DNA from: Pigoraptor chileana
Lineage: Eukaryota; Opisthokonta; Filasterea
Direction of reading: 5' to 3'
Assembly: GCA_943704495.1 (NCBI GenBank)
Contig: CALSCR010000739.1
Coordinates: 1 to 64,000 of the forward strand
Length of the DNA stretch: 64,000 nt
The position numbers and the translations under genes were made by a program. Each line of letters opens with the position of its first letter. Position 1 is the first letter of the stretch. Under the pieces are notes generated by a model that was given only the letters and a program-made list of their open reading frames with translations, ran no database searches and was not told where the DNA came from. Positions 1 to 10,944 of this stretch are shown here, piece by piece.

Positions 1-70
<70 letters not shown>
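1..70. repeat. (TG)n microsatellite at the left edge
   Basis: The window opens with about 35 uninterrupted TG dinucleotides, followed by GA-rich sequence and a copy of the dispersed 50-bp repeat. It probably lies in an intron of the Sel1-repeat gene on the minus strand. Confidence 0.95.
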
Positions 71-73
<3 letters not shown>

Positions 74-118
74 AGACAGGACAGAGATAAGAGGCAGAGA
101 TAGAGACAGAGATAGAGA

Positions 119-170
119 TGTAGGATTCAAGTCAGTGTCTGAGGCGCTGTGCCTATCGACTTCAACAGAG
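119..170 (+). repeat. Dispersed 50-bp repeat, copy 1
   Basis: This is a copy of the family that begins with tgtaggattcaagtcagtgt and ends with a match to ggactccaca. It is flanked by GA-rich sequence and lies in the presumed intron of the Sel1-repeat gene. Confidence 0.85.
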
Positions 171-342
171 AGAGGGAGAGAGGGCATGTGAGGATGAACT
201 GCATGACAGCGGCCACATCCTGCGAAGTGGATCATAGGCCTTCGCATGCATCGCACTAATGTGGGGGAAGGCAAAGCTCTTCTCCCGGACTACCCCACAA
301 CTCGCACGCACACACATTTCATATGCGGACAGTCCCACTCAC

Positions 343-978
343 CGAATCAATCTGGATACCAAGGCCATCATAATGCATAACAGCCACTTCGTACACGGCT
401 CTCTCATCACCCTCCAGCATCCCTTGCTCAAACAGCTGAAACGCCTTGGTATATAGCCGTTGGTTGAGATAGATGTGCGCAAGCGCGTTGATGGCCTCAA
501 CATCCCCTTGCTCAGCCAGCGGCGCCAAGTCTTCAATGTGTACGAGACGCCTTTCTTCCAACGGATTATCCGCATTACGCACAATCTTCATCCGTGTAAG
601 TGCACGCTCAAGCGTCGGCGATATTGGTGCATCGCGGCCGCTTGTCGATGGGCGACTTGTCGCTAGTGAATTTAGCAGCGCCCGCCCAGGTGATATCGAA
701 GGATCAAGCGATTTGGTCCGCCGCCGTGATTCTTTGTCGTCACCTGAACGCTCATTCCCAGGAACAGCTAGCTTGTGGTGGGGGTGAGGAGCGAGGGTCT
801 GCAGTGTGGGATGCGCCTGTACTTGCCGTTGGATTCCGGTCGATTCCAGCGCGAGCGTGCGTGTCCGTAGCGCCCCGAGAGAGACGCCATCCGTCGTATG
901 TCGGTGTGTGATTGAGGCCCGTCCATTGCGAGACCCGGCTTCACCGCGTCGCATCCCACCGACCTCGACCGTCGGCAT
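343..978 (-). CDS. Sel1-repeat protein, first exon only (gene runs off the left edge)
   Basis: The exon reads from ATG at 978 down to a GTGAGT donor at 342, about 212 residues. The N-terminal two thirds are low-complexity, rich in R, S, T and P. The last 60 residues carry a clear Sel1-like/TPR-like helical pair (LAEQGDVEAINALAHIYL, then LFEQGMLEGDERAVYEVAVM and HYDGLG). Sel1 repeats form solenoids that scaffold protein complexes, for example in ER-associated degradation or signalling; the partner here cannot be told. Further repeats should follow in downstream exons beyond position 1. An in-frame ATG at 1122 is possible but adds 48 residues of poor composition, so I prefer 978. The start faces the SMYD5-like gene across about 475 bp. 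Base repeat call is fair; exact function unknown. Confidence 0.6.
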
Positions 979-1329
979 TGGGCTGGTGAAGCCACGATGA
1001 TTTTCAGTGAAGGACTGCTCGAGAGGAGGGGTGGTGTGGTGGAGACGGCTTTTGTCTCGTTCTCTGAGGCACCTTTTTCGCTGTTGCGAATCAAACCGAA
1101 GCCTGCACAACCTAACACACAAGACAGACTCGAATGGGGATGATTTAAGATCGATGCCGGGACAAAAGGCGGAAAGTATTGCAACGATTTGCCGTTAGAT
1201 TTCCAAATCAACGATCGAATGCGCATACTAGCGGGACTGGCTCTAATAGTACATGAGCTGGTTTGATTGGGTTGCCATGCACTTCCCGCAGCCAATGGGC
1301 AGCGTAACCGCAATCTCGGTTGTTTTGGT

Positions 1330-1335
1330 CACGTG
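1330..1335. promoter_or_regulatory. CACGTG motif upstream of the SMYD5-like gene
   Basis: The motif GTCACGTGTG lies 120 bp before the SMYD5-like ATG, in the shared spacer with the divergent Sel1-repeat gene. The same palindrome recurs upstream of many starts in this window. It is the core site of bHLH-leucine-zipper factors, but its use here is inferred from position only. Confidence 0.4.
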
Positions 1336-1454
1336 TGTGATTTTTTTTTTTTTGTTGCACGTGCTAACTGGGGATTCGGCTGAAGCAATTGCGCAAAGTA
1401 AATCACTCTTGTTGATTGACTTTGCGACTTTGATCTGTTCATTTATTATTGAAG

Positions 1455-2780
1455 ATGGACGTGTCCCTGGGCAATCCCGCCGTGCGCGCACACTATGATG
1501 CAGCGACGGCGGGGCTGCCAGTTGCGGTGGCGTACATTGGGGACAACAAGGGAAAGGGAGTTGTAACGCGGCGGACACTGGCTGCGGGAGAGACTTTGTG
1601 GCTGGAAGCGCCGCTCGTCTCAATGCAGCATTTGGAGAACACGGCATCGGCCAACGTGTGCAATCACTGTCACCGCTTTCTTGGCTCCCTAGCAGACCAG
1701 ATCCAGTTCATGTGTGCATATCCACAAGCCCCGGTTGACGTCGTTCGCGCACTTACCACCACCTGTCCCGCTGCAGTTCACATTGCTGCAGAGATGCCAG
1801 GGATGGTTGTTCCGTGCGCGGGTGGCTGTGGCACGCTGTACTGCTCCGTCGTGTGCCGCGATGAGGCTGCATCTGCGTATCACGCACTCTTGTGTGTCGG
1901 CCCCATTACAGACGAGAACCACCCCCTCGTGCTCTTCAAGCACCACGCCGTCGACACCAACGAGATATTTCTGTTGGCAGCACGTGTAATTGCAAACATT
2001 GTGTCGCGATGGGCGTCAAATGGGGGTGATCTTGTGGCAGCCGCCCTTCCCTACGCCGTGTTTGCAAACGCGCCCTGGTGGGAGATCCCGCACCCGGAGG
2101 ACATGACGACGGACCATGAGCTCGTGGAATTCAGGCAGCATCTCCACAGAATGATTTCCCAATCGTTTGAGCTGCTGCGTGCGGCGCTCTACAGGGAAGA
2201 ACTTGCCCCGGTGTTCACGCTTGACTTTTTCGCGCGGATCGTCGGTGCGTTTGAACTCAATAACGTCGACATGTCCTTCCCGTCGCCACTCGCGAGGCTT
2301 CATGACGAAATAGAGCGGATGGACGAACCTCTCAAGACGAGGGCGAGCGGAATCGTCGCACCGATTGCGGCTCGCATTGCGGAAGTGCAGGCGGCGCGTG
2401 AGGCGGCCGTCGTGCACGGAGATGATGCCGACTGTGACGACGATGGCGATGGAGATGAAGAAGGAGGCGAGGACGACGGCGGCGATTGGGAAGACGAGGA
2501 TGCCGGGCTCGGCGCCGTACCAGGATTTGATGGGACGGCTTTGTGTGTCCTCGCAGGTAGCATGAACCACTCCTGCAACCCCAACGTGCGGGTAAAGGCG
2601 GTCGTTGATGGGGCGTCGGGGCGTATGGGAGTGGGTGCATTTGCCCTCAGGGACCTTGCCGCGGGAGAGGAGCTGTGCTTTAGCTATATTGATGAGAATA
2701 AGCCCGTCAATGAGCGACAATTGTCCCTGAGAGAATACGGATTTGTGTGTGCGTGTGACCGGTGTTGCGCTGGCCTGTAA
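1455..2780 (+). CDS. SMYD5: SMYD5-like SET/MYND-type protein lysine methyltransferase
   Basis: Single-exon gene of 441 residues. The N-terminal half of the split SET domain starts at about residue 25 (GDNKGKGVVTRRTLAAGE). It is followed by a cysteine/histidine cluster of MYND-like spacing (CNHCHRF, then CAGGCGTLYCSVVCRDEA, with later H and C). The C-terminal SET half has the signature MNHSCNPNV, then ALRDLAAGEELCFSYID, and ends in the post-SET-like CACDRC. Overall order and the SYID/CACDRC tail match SMYD5, which methylates histone and ribosomal-protein lysines in animals. A run of about 30 acidic residues (D/E/G) is inserted just before the SET core, unlike the acidic tail at the end of animal SMYD5. 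The ATG at 1455 is the first in frame. It is convergent with the kexin gene. Confidence 0.85.
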   Translation: MDVSLGNPAVRAHYDAATAGLPVAVAYIGDNKGKGVVTRRTLAAGETLWLEAPLVSMQHLENTASANVCNHCHRFLGSLADQIQFMCAYPQAPVDVVRALTTTCPAAVHIAAEMPGMVVPCAGGCGTLYCSVVCRDEAASAYHALLCVGPITDENHPLVLFKHHAVDTNEIFLLAARVIANIVSRWASNGGDLVAAALPYAVFANAPWWEIPHPEDMTTDHELVEFRQHLHRMISQSFELLRAALYREELAPVFTLDFFARIVGAFELNNVDMSFPSPLARLHDEIERMDEPLKTRASGIVAPIAARIAEVQAAREAAVVHGDDADCDDDGDGDEEGGEDDGGDWEDEDAGLGAVPGFDGTALCVLAGSMNHSCNPNVRVKAVVDGASGRMGVGAFALRDLAAGEELCFSYIDENKPVNERQLSLREYGFVCACDRCCAGL

Positions 2781-2821
2781 AGTGGGAGCGGTTGTTTTTC
2801 TTGTAAATGTGTTTGTGTGTG

Positions 2822-2864
<43 letters not shown>

Positions 2865-3535
2865 TTGCGTGTGTCATCCATTCCAACTATTGTGTACCTG
2901 CGTGCTTATGTTTGGCGTTTGCTGTGTGCGTTTCTTTGCGTCGATTGCGCTTGATTATGAATGAAAACATATATCAATCACTCTGTACCGAAAAATCGAC
3001 TCATTTGTATTCAACGCGCGTCGTGTGTGTGTGTGTGCGTGTGATCGCTCGTCGTCCTAAGTGTGGGGCCCACGCGACTCGCTTGAATCCACCATCATCT
3101 CTCTTTCTTTCTTCTGAGCCAGGCATAGCGCCCTTAGGACAGTAACTTGAACCCTACATTCTTCGTCGCGTTTGCCTTGTCAATTGCATTATTGGGTGCC
3201 AATTGTCCACAAATGGTGATGCAAAGTGCATCATTCTAAATTTTTCCACGTTCAAAAAAGAAAAACTCTTTAGAGTTTTGTGTGAGGGGAGGAAGTGCCA
3301 TTTCTTAAAAAGAAATAAATGACAGAGAAAAACAATACGCGCACCGCACGCAGAAGATATTAAACAGTGAAGGCGTAGCAGACTAGCAATACACACAATC
3401 ACATGCGACAAGTGGGGAGAGAGGGAGAGAGAGAGAGATGTAGGATTCAAGTCATTGTCGTAGGCGCTGTATTATACCCATGGACTCCACAAGAGAGAGT
3501 CTGGGGGAAGAAGGGACGGAGAGGAGAGGGAGATA
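2781..3535. other. Spacer between convergent genes: TG/TGCG microsatellite and a dispersed repeat
   Basis: This is the 3' spacer between the SMYD5-like and kexin-like genes. It contains a TG run passing into TGCG units (about 2805-2870), a second short TG run near 3030, and a dispersed repeat copy at 3439-3493 in GA-rich flanks. I see no gene. Confidence 0.8.
3439..3493 (+). repeat. Dispersed 50-bp repeat, copy 2
   Basis: The copy begins tgtaggattcaagtcattgt and ends catggactccacaag, preceded by a GAGAGA run. It carries a few extra bases (attatac) in the middle compared with the consensus. Confidence 0.9.
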
Positions 3536-6500
3536 TCACCGGACTTGGGAGGCATCAAACAGGAGATCCTCTTCTTCATAGTCGATTTCATCGCCATTTG
3601 CCGCACGTATCAAAGGGTTGGCAAAGCCGAGGCCGCCACGCGACTCGCCCCGCTCGCCATCGTCTTCGTTATCGTCGTCCAGTGTGTGGGGCATGAGATG
3701 TTCACCGTCGGCGTCTTTGGTCGACAGCGGCACGAATCCGGCACGCGTGCGGCGGCGATATGCGACGACTGCCCCGGCAACGAGGAGAACGCCGGCAATC
3801 ACCAACACCACGGCAACGAGGGGGATAAAGTTGAACTTGGCGGAAAAGCCAGTGCCTGACGACGAGTCGCCATCGCCGCTGCTGTCGCTGTCATCTGTAA
3901 CGCCCGCATTGTTGTTCTCAGTGGCTGCAGTGCGAGGGAAGAGCGAGCACGAAAGTGTGAGTTTCAGATGGTCACGTGGTGGCGTGCGAGTTTGTGTGTG
4001 TGTATGCGTGTGTGTGTGTGTATGGTTGGGTGGTGGAGAACAGCAGCAGCATATAAGAGAATCAACAAGCAGCACAGATTGAAAATGATACACAGAGAAA
4101 TAAGATACAAAGTAATAAATATATCAATATATAAATACAAAATATATAATAAAAAGAATATACATATAAAATGTACATAGTTATATCGGTGGGTGAGTGT
4201 CGGATCCTCGTCGGTGCTGCGCAAACAATGCACACCTGCGGGGGCTGACACAACTGCTGCGGCGGCCTCCGTCGATTGCATGGCCGGCGACGACACAGCC
4301 GACGCATGTACAGACACAGGCACAGACACAGGCACAACGGGGGCAGAAGAACGCGATGGGCCAGCCATCACACCCGTTGTCTCCGAGACAATGCCATGTG
4401 TTATCGACGCAGGGACCACAGCCGGTGAGGAAGCTCTTGGCAGAGACGCGATTGTGGTTTTATCTGGAAGCGGCGGCGTCGACGACGACGACGGCGGCAC
4501 CGTGGATGAGACTGTGGATTGTGTTTTTTCGAACCGACGGATCGACGAATCTTGTTAGCCTTTGTTGCAGTGTGTTTGTGCGACGTTCGGAGCGTGCACT
4601 AACTTGCAGCACGGCGCCAGGTTCACTTCACCGGCACCGACGTCACCCGACGTCCCCCGAGAACACAAAATAAAACCGAGAAAGAAACGAATAACACGTA
4701 CAAAACGGAGAGAGAGAGGGAGAAAGAGAGAGAGACAGAGAGACAGAGAGACAGAGAGAGACAGAGAACAAACACCAAACCGATAAAAGGAAAGACAATC
4801 TCACATCACAAAAGGAGTAAAACAAAAGTAAATCATTGAGAATGCGGCGGAGAGACAGGTGAAGCCGACAAACGGAGAGAGAGAGATGTAGGATTCAAGT
4901 CAGTGTCTTAGGCGCTTATGCCCATGGACTCCACATGAGAGAGAGAAGAGAGAGAAGAGAGAGAAGAGAGATGTAGGATTCAAGTCAGTGTCATAGGCGC
5001 TGTGCCCATGGACTCCACAAGAGAGAGAGAAGAGAGAGAGAGAGACCTTCAGTACTCAAAACGCCTTAGGCATAAGCCCATCGACGCCAACTGGCAGAGA
5101 GAGATGAGCGCGTTCGAGCGCAAAGGGCATACAGACCGAGATCACGCCATATAAAATATAGGCGCACAAAATAATAACCAGCATTATCATCAACATTATT
5201 CAAAACTGTCCAAGAAAGAAAAAAACACTAACGCGGCGATAACCCACCCTTTGCAACGACGCCGCCCTCGCCCGTTCCGTACACAATCAGCTGCCACTGC
5301 ACAAGCGACCCTGTCTCGGCCTCGTTGGCCACATCGCGGACCGCAAAGACCCACGTGCCCTGCGGGTTCTCGTTCCAGTTGCGCACCGTCATGAACGTCC
5401 ACGACTCAAACCCCTCCGACGAATAGTCGTAGGGTCGCTCCGTCAGCAGCTCCGAAATAGTTCCGGACGGCGACGTCAGCAGAATCGCAAGGTCACCGCG
5501 GCGGCGGTGGCGGATGGTGGCCGTGACCTGCACGTGCTCAGTCTTGACGATGCCGGAGGATGCAGGGACAGTGACGGTGGCGACTGCGCCGACGCCACCA
5601 TAAGGAATGACCATGTTCGGCTGCATCTTTGGCGACGTGTACACAAACTGCGTGCCGACGTTGACCCACGACTGCGCAACATGCACAAACATGGCGGCAT
5701 CCATCACGCCAAATCCGTACTTGTGGTTGATGCTGAGGCCGGCACCATTCTTGGACCACTTGGGATCCGACTCGTCAATGACGCGCGAGGTGAGCACAAC
5801 AATGTGCTGCACGTCGCGCCACGAGAGCGACGGACTGAAAATAAAGGCAGCGGGGATGATAAGGAGATGCAAAAGAAAAGAAAAGGTGTCCATTAGATCA
5901 AGACAGTTGCTGTTGGCTGCACATGATGCGACTGCACCGCCGTGGTATTTTGGGCTCCCAATTCAGCCAGCAAAAATGAACAGAAATAATGTCACGGGAA
6001 ACTCACTTTGCTTGGAGACCGAGGGCGATTACTCCCGCCGCGAGTGGAGCGGCCGCAGAGGTGCCAGAGTGCGCATCGGTGCACCCGAAGCGAAAATCGC
6101 ACGTTGTCTGAAATTGCGGCAAAGCATCACAAAAGGCAAGGAAGTCATGGTTGAGCAAACAGCAAACAGAGAACAACCCACACATTGGATCAAAACATAC
6201 ATAGTACTGGATTATACATGCATATAAGACCCTTCCGCGCGGCCGAGCGCTATGGAAGAGAAGCATTGATTCAATGCCACCACACAACATCAAACAAAAG
6301 TTTACACGCAAGCATGTAAAGCGAAAACAACTCACAATGGAATGGTTGATCCCGTTGCTGCCAGAGCTGTAGGTGACAGCCATAGTCGCCGCACACTGCT
6401 CAGTGTACCACGGCGCCTTGTTGGTATCAGTGACGCTCCCAATTGAGATTGTGTACATGCTGTTTGTGTATCCATCGCAGTTGCAGTTGTCCTTATAGCT

Positions 6501-8022
6501 GCCGCCGTTGCCCGACGCAAACACAAAGATCGATCCCTTGCCACCCCGTCCATTCGTCACTCCATGGGCAAATGACGCACGCGCAAGGCCCCGCGGTCCA
6601 TCCACGGTGCGGCCGTCATCGTCCGGACCCCACGAGCTGCTGTAAATGTCCACATAGTCCTGGCGAAAGCCAAGCGACGATGCCTCAACAGAGTCAGACA
6701 CGTCCCCGTCAAGCATCCTCACGCCTGATACCAGCACATAGAAAAAAATGGGAGAGACAATAAGAAAACAAAAGGTTGAGTGTGTGTGTCGTGACCGCAT
6801 ATTCACCAGCCCAGCACGCGCAAAACGCACGACACATTTTGACCCCCAAGTATGAGTCGAAATTACCAAACCAACAAGACGTGTGCGCACAAAGGTCATA
6901 TTGCAGCCGTATTAGACAATGAAAATATTCGCAAGAGAAGAAAACACAGGAAACAATGGCGAAACGCACCACCAATTTTGCACTCGTATGCAATGCCGAC
7001 ACCGCAGTTTCCGTTCTTGGCCGCGGCGCCAATCTCACCGGCGCATCGGGTGCCGTGCTTGTTCAGGTTCGAGTACTCGTAGCGCGGGAGGGGATCATTG
7101 TCGTTGTCGTTAAAATCCCACGAGGCGTGGGGGTCGTAATTGCCCTTCAGTTCCTCGTTGGTGTGCTCCAGACCTGCGAGTGTCAGTACAACAACAACAA
7201 CAACAAAAAACCATGAAATATGTGGGAGTGCGAACGGTGAGATTCAGAGAGAGAAACTGTAGGTATTCGGGAATGAAGCTGTATGGGGGCAATCATGACG
7301 AAAACGAGAAAAACGAATAAAGATTATGCAAAATGTTCAAATCAAGAAAAGCACTTTGGTAGACACAAAGCTACAATATTAGAGCACGCACCGTCGTCGA
7401 GAACGGACACGACAACACCCTTCCCGGTAAAGCCTTGATTCCATGCAGGATAGACGTTCAGGTCGGCGCCCTTTGGACCCGAGGCCTGCCCAACGTTGTA
7501 GAGGTGCCATTGCTTGCCAAAGGCAGGGTCGTTGAACGACACTTGTCGGCGGTTTATGCCATCAGCATCACGCTCAAGTGAGATACCCACCACGGAACGC
7601 TTTCGTCTGCTGAGTACATGCTGCTGCTCCGCCCACTCAACCTCGTCGTCAGCGTGAAGGGCCTCTGTGTGCCCGTCCTCGCGTGTGTGGCGACGGTGGA
7701 CGCCCGAAGTCGCCGACTGGAGATGCGAGGGAGCAAAGTGGTACGCACCAGGAAGACTACCAATGCGGCCAAGGTTAACAAAATTCTTGCGCGCCGCGAT
7801 ATTCTCCGCAATTGCATCCAGCTCGTGCAGTTCCTTCCCGGCAATGTTCTTCAGCTGGATCGCCCAAGTGTCGAGATAGATTGGCCCTGCTGTGCTGCGT
7901 TCAGAATTTGAAGCAGCTCCCGCGCTGGCCTCCGTGCTTTCAACGTCAGCCGACACGAGGCATACACTCGCGATCGACAATGCCAACACTCCCAAAATTA
8001 GCCGAGCGCATGGTCGCGCCAT
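3536..8022 (-). CDS. Furin/kexin-type proprotein convertase, membrane-anchored
   Basis: Seven exons: 8022-7392, 7173-6970, 6724-6336, 6107-6007, 5834-5248, 4550-4236, 3924-3536. All phases agree, giving 871 residues. A signal peptide (about 1-25) leads into a prodomain closed by the autoprocessing site RRKR (139-142). The S8 subtilisin catalytic residues are all present: Asp209 (VLDDG), His250 (KHGTRC), Asn351 (ASGNGG) and Ser425 (HSGTSAAAP). A P domain follows (about 500-620), then a Ser/Thr/Pro-rich stalk, one membrane helix (about 776-800) and an acidic cytosolic tail of about 70 residues. This is the layout of Golgi/TGN convertases that cut secretory precursors after dibasic sites. Donor 5 is GTGGGT. 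Exons 1-5 are firm; exons 6-7 rest on matching phase plus the stalk and membrane helix expected of the family. Intron 5 holds at least two dispersed repeats. Confidence 0.85.
4698..4770. repeat. GA/GACA microsatellite
   Basis: A run of GAGAGA and GACAGA units in kexin intron 5. Confidence 0.85.
4885..4935 (+). repeat. Dispersed 50-bp repeat, copy 3
   Basis: A near-consensus copy inside kexin intron 5, with GAGAGA on both sides. Confidence 0.9.
4970..5026 (+). repeat. Dispersed 50-bp repeat, copy 4
   Basis: A near-consensus copy in direct orientation 85 bp after copy 3. A shorter, worn segment sharing only the ggc-taag-cccat part follows at about 5060-5090. Confidence 0.9.
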
Positions 8023-8752
8023 CTTACGTGAGGGCAGTATGAGTGCCGATCCAACCTCTTAAAAGTGGTTGTTTTCACGGCGATCGTGTGAAATGAGGAG
8101 AAAGATTTGCACGACATCCAATCGAAATACACCTGTAAATGGATGCGCGCCGATACAGCCGACGTACGAATGGGCTCGTCTGCAAATTATTTGGGACCAG
8201 AAAACGCCACGCCCAATGTTCCGGAATGTCACTGCCGGTAGAATGGTTCCGACCACTCGCGACCACAAATACAAATTCTCCAACAAATCAACACTATGTT
8301 TATGCACTCGCTTTGGCAAACAAGCTTGAAACTGTTCGATCTGATACTCTTGTGTGGGCAACAAAGAATAATAGGCCGTGTGCATATGCATCGAGGACGG
8401 AGGAGGAGGAGGTGTCACGAGGGGTGTTTGTGGTGCGACGTTGATTGAGTTCCTGATTTGCGGCGACCATTTCGGCTGATGGGCACCCGGATGTAAGTTC
8501 ACATGTGCCATATATGGTCTTTATATCCACAGATATCCTCTCATAGATATATACTGTTAATTATATCCTTATTGTTATATTTATTTATGGATATATCCCG
8601 ATGAGGTAATATGAGGCGGTAGCGCGGCAACCACCAAAGAAATTCCATCAAAGTCTCAGAACTTTTTTTGTTTCTTATTACACACGCTGGCTAGGTAAAG
8701 ACATCCGAAATCAAAAACAAAGACTGGAAGACTAATCGTTAAATATTCTAAA
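8023..8752. other. Divergent spacer between the kexin-like gene and DPY30
   Basis: A spacer of 730 bp with an AT-rich patch at 8520-8610 (repeated tatatcc and atata words). I see no coding exon or RNA gene. It must hold both promoters. Confidence 0.6.
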
Positions 8753-10044
8753 ATGGCGGACGTTGAAGGTGAGTTGAGCCGGTGGTAATCTTTGTCTGGG
8801 CGTCGCATGGTTTTTTGCAATGGGAGTTGCATGTTGAAATGATGTTGCTTTGATTGTGTGTCGATAGTCTTCATCAGTCAGCAGTCACCAGTTTGGTGCC
8901 GTGATGCATAATGGAAACTGCACAAAGATCGCTACACACAAAATCGCTGAAACTGTTCCACATCCTGAACAACACGCGACCATATAGAGAGTGTTGTTCC
9001 AATGGATGCCGAGGGCGTGTCTGACGGCGCTGGCGGAGAAGGCGCATCCGGCGAAGGCCTCGACACTGTCCCGCTTGAGGCGGTGATTGGACTCGACAAC
9101 ACACTCACGCAACTAGGAAGCGAAACGCCAATCGATAAACCCAAGTCCCGTGCGAATCTTCAGGCACTGCCCACTCGCTCGTACCTTGACCAAACCGTCG
9201 TTCCTGTCCTTATGGAAGCACTTTCTCATCTCGCCCGGGAGCGGTGTGTTGCCTGAATCTTTGTTTTTATGGGATTGAATTTAGCTTCTTCGAAATGTGG
9301 AGGTACTTTCGTCTTATGGAATAAGGCTTAGTCTAGGTTCAAATTTCTCTATTTTGTCCAATTGTTGTTATGTTCGTTTTTGAAAGGTTACGGGTTTGTT
9401 TTTCGCCAGGGATGGATACATACTATATGTGTCTATGTCTGTGTCTCTCAGGGTGTGGTGTATCTGTATCTGTATGTCTGTGTATGTGTGTATCGTATCT
9501 GTATGTCTATGGGTGTGTGCCTTTGTGTCTTTGTCTGTATGTAGCAGCAACACCATTCTACCTATCATTTCTGTGTCGTTGTGTGTCTATGTTGTCTGTG
9601 TATGTGTTTGTGTTATATATCTGGGCATGTTATATGTCTGGGCACTGACATAGCAGCAACACATGCTACCTATCCTTTCTGTCTCACGTGGTGTGCTGGT
9701 CTGAGTGTCTCTGTGTCTGTGTGATGATATAGTTGGGTCGTATTACCTACGACTAGATACGTTCTTATGAGTGAGCATGGGGTTGCTTTTCGCACATTTG
9801 CTGACCAGTGTGAATGCTCACCGCCATCGCTGCTGTTTGTCTGTCGCAGGCCACCTAATCCTCTCGAGTACCTTGCCGCCTTCATCTTGAAATCAAAAGT
9901 TGGTATTACAGTTAGACTCGCGCTCCTTGCTTTCCTTCTTTCTCTTTCATCGTTAAACTGTGTTTGCAACTAATCACATGTTTGTTTGCTTTTTGTCCGT
10001 TTTTCTGTCTCCAGGACAAGTACGACAAAGCTGCTCAGGAATGA
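8753..10044 (+). CDS. DPY30: DPY30 homologue (COMPASS / MLL complex core subunit)
   Basis: Four exons: 8753-8768, 8988-9243, 9850-9898, 10015-10044; 116 residues. The C-terminal half is the Dpy-30 dimerisation motif. [19 protein letters not shown] runs into [17 protein letters not shown] across the second and third introns, and the protein ends DKYDKAAQE. The motif forms a helical homodimer that docks on the ASH2L C-terminus in histone H3K4 methyltransferase complexes; in flagellates the related RII-like fold also serves radial-spoke proteins. The domain match is unambiguous. The 16-nt first coding exon (MADVE plus one base) rests on an ATG with a GTGAGT donor and matching phase, and is less sure. 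The first in-frame ATG of exon 2 is at 9002. Intron 2 (606 bp) contains TG-rich sequence and a local duplication of a roughly 40-bp segment (9541 and 9652). Confidence 0.88.
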
Positions 10045-10476
10045 TGAATGTTCATTGTCCTTGTGGTTTTGCTTGTGTGCGGCGCGTTGCTCGTGTATTG
10101 CGTGGTTTATCTCCAACAAAAATTCATTTTGTCTCCATAAGTGTTATCGTGGAAGCGATATGGTGAACATAGCTTGTGTTCAAATTAGAATGTGTGAGTG
10201 GTCATAGCCATGTTAAGGTGGCGGTGGCAGCCAGGGTGCAGAACTCAAAAACATACTTGGAGAGGGAGTCAGGCACTGCTGCTGCTTGACAACGCTCTTT
10301 GATTGCAGTTTTGATGTTAGGAACAACTGAGGTCCGTGCGTCCGCGTGAATTGTTGCATCAACCGTTTGTTACCAGGCCTAAGAAATCAGACGAAGCCGT
10401 CCTGCGGCGCAATTTCGCTTTCGTGACGAGACCAAGTGGCACACATCTTTCTGCATTTGGGTCATGTCCACTGAGC

Positions 10477-10518
10477 CATGCCACCGGGGTCATGCCAACG
10501 GGGTCATGCCACCGAAGG
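10477..10518 (+). repeat. 14-bp unit repeated three times upstream of ferritin
   Basis: Three adjacent units catgccaccggggt, catgccaacggggt and catgccaccgaagg lie 430-470 bp upstream of the ferritin ATG. A binding-site array is possible, but nothing in the sequence proves it. Confidence 0.6.
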
Positions 10519-10841
10519 TCTGCCCCTGTGGCACAAATTGTACACATCCTCAGTCGGCCGTTTACCCGACGCTGAGGGTACAACCTTGGGCGTGCCCCAA
10601 TCTCGGTGCTTCCGAGTGCATTCAGACCGTAGTCGAGGGCTCGGCACAAACAACACGTGGACCAATAGGAAGCAAGGTCCTCATCCGGATATGGTGCGAG
10701 ACGGACGCACTCGTTGGAATATTTATCCAATTATGGAAACTGCGGTTATCGAACACATTAAAAATAGACGTGTCACATGTGCAAATTGCTCGATTGGTCT
10801 TGTCGCTCGCGCCATCTGGGTACCAGCACCTCGGCGAACAG

Positions 10842-10849
10842 TATATAAA
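10842..10849 (+). promoter_or_regulatory. TATA box of the ferritin gene
   Basis: TATATAAA lies 95 bp before the ferritin ATG, leaving room for a short leader of about 65-70 nt. Most other genes in the window show no such box. Confidence 0.7.
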
Positions 10850-10944
10850 GCAAATCGTGTTGTTGAAGCATCAATTCTTACACAGGATTTGCTTTCTTCA
10901 TCTACGTCTCTCAAGGCTGCTACAAAACAAAAAAAACACAGAAA

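Larger units (their letters stand above)
10045..10944. other. Spacer upstream of ferritin
   Basis: 900 bp between DPY30 and ferritin. The proximal part carries a TATA box and the mid part a 14-bp tandem triplet (listed separately). Open frames across it are interrupted by the promoter elements and look accidental. Confidence 0.6.
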
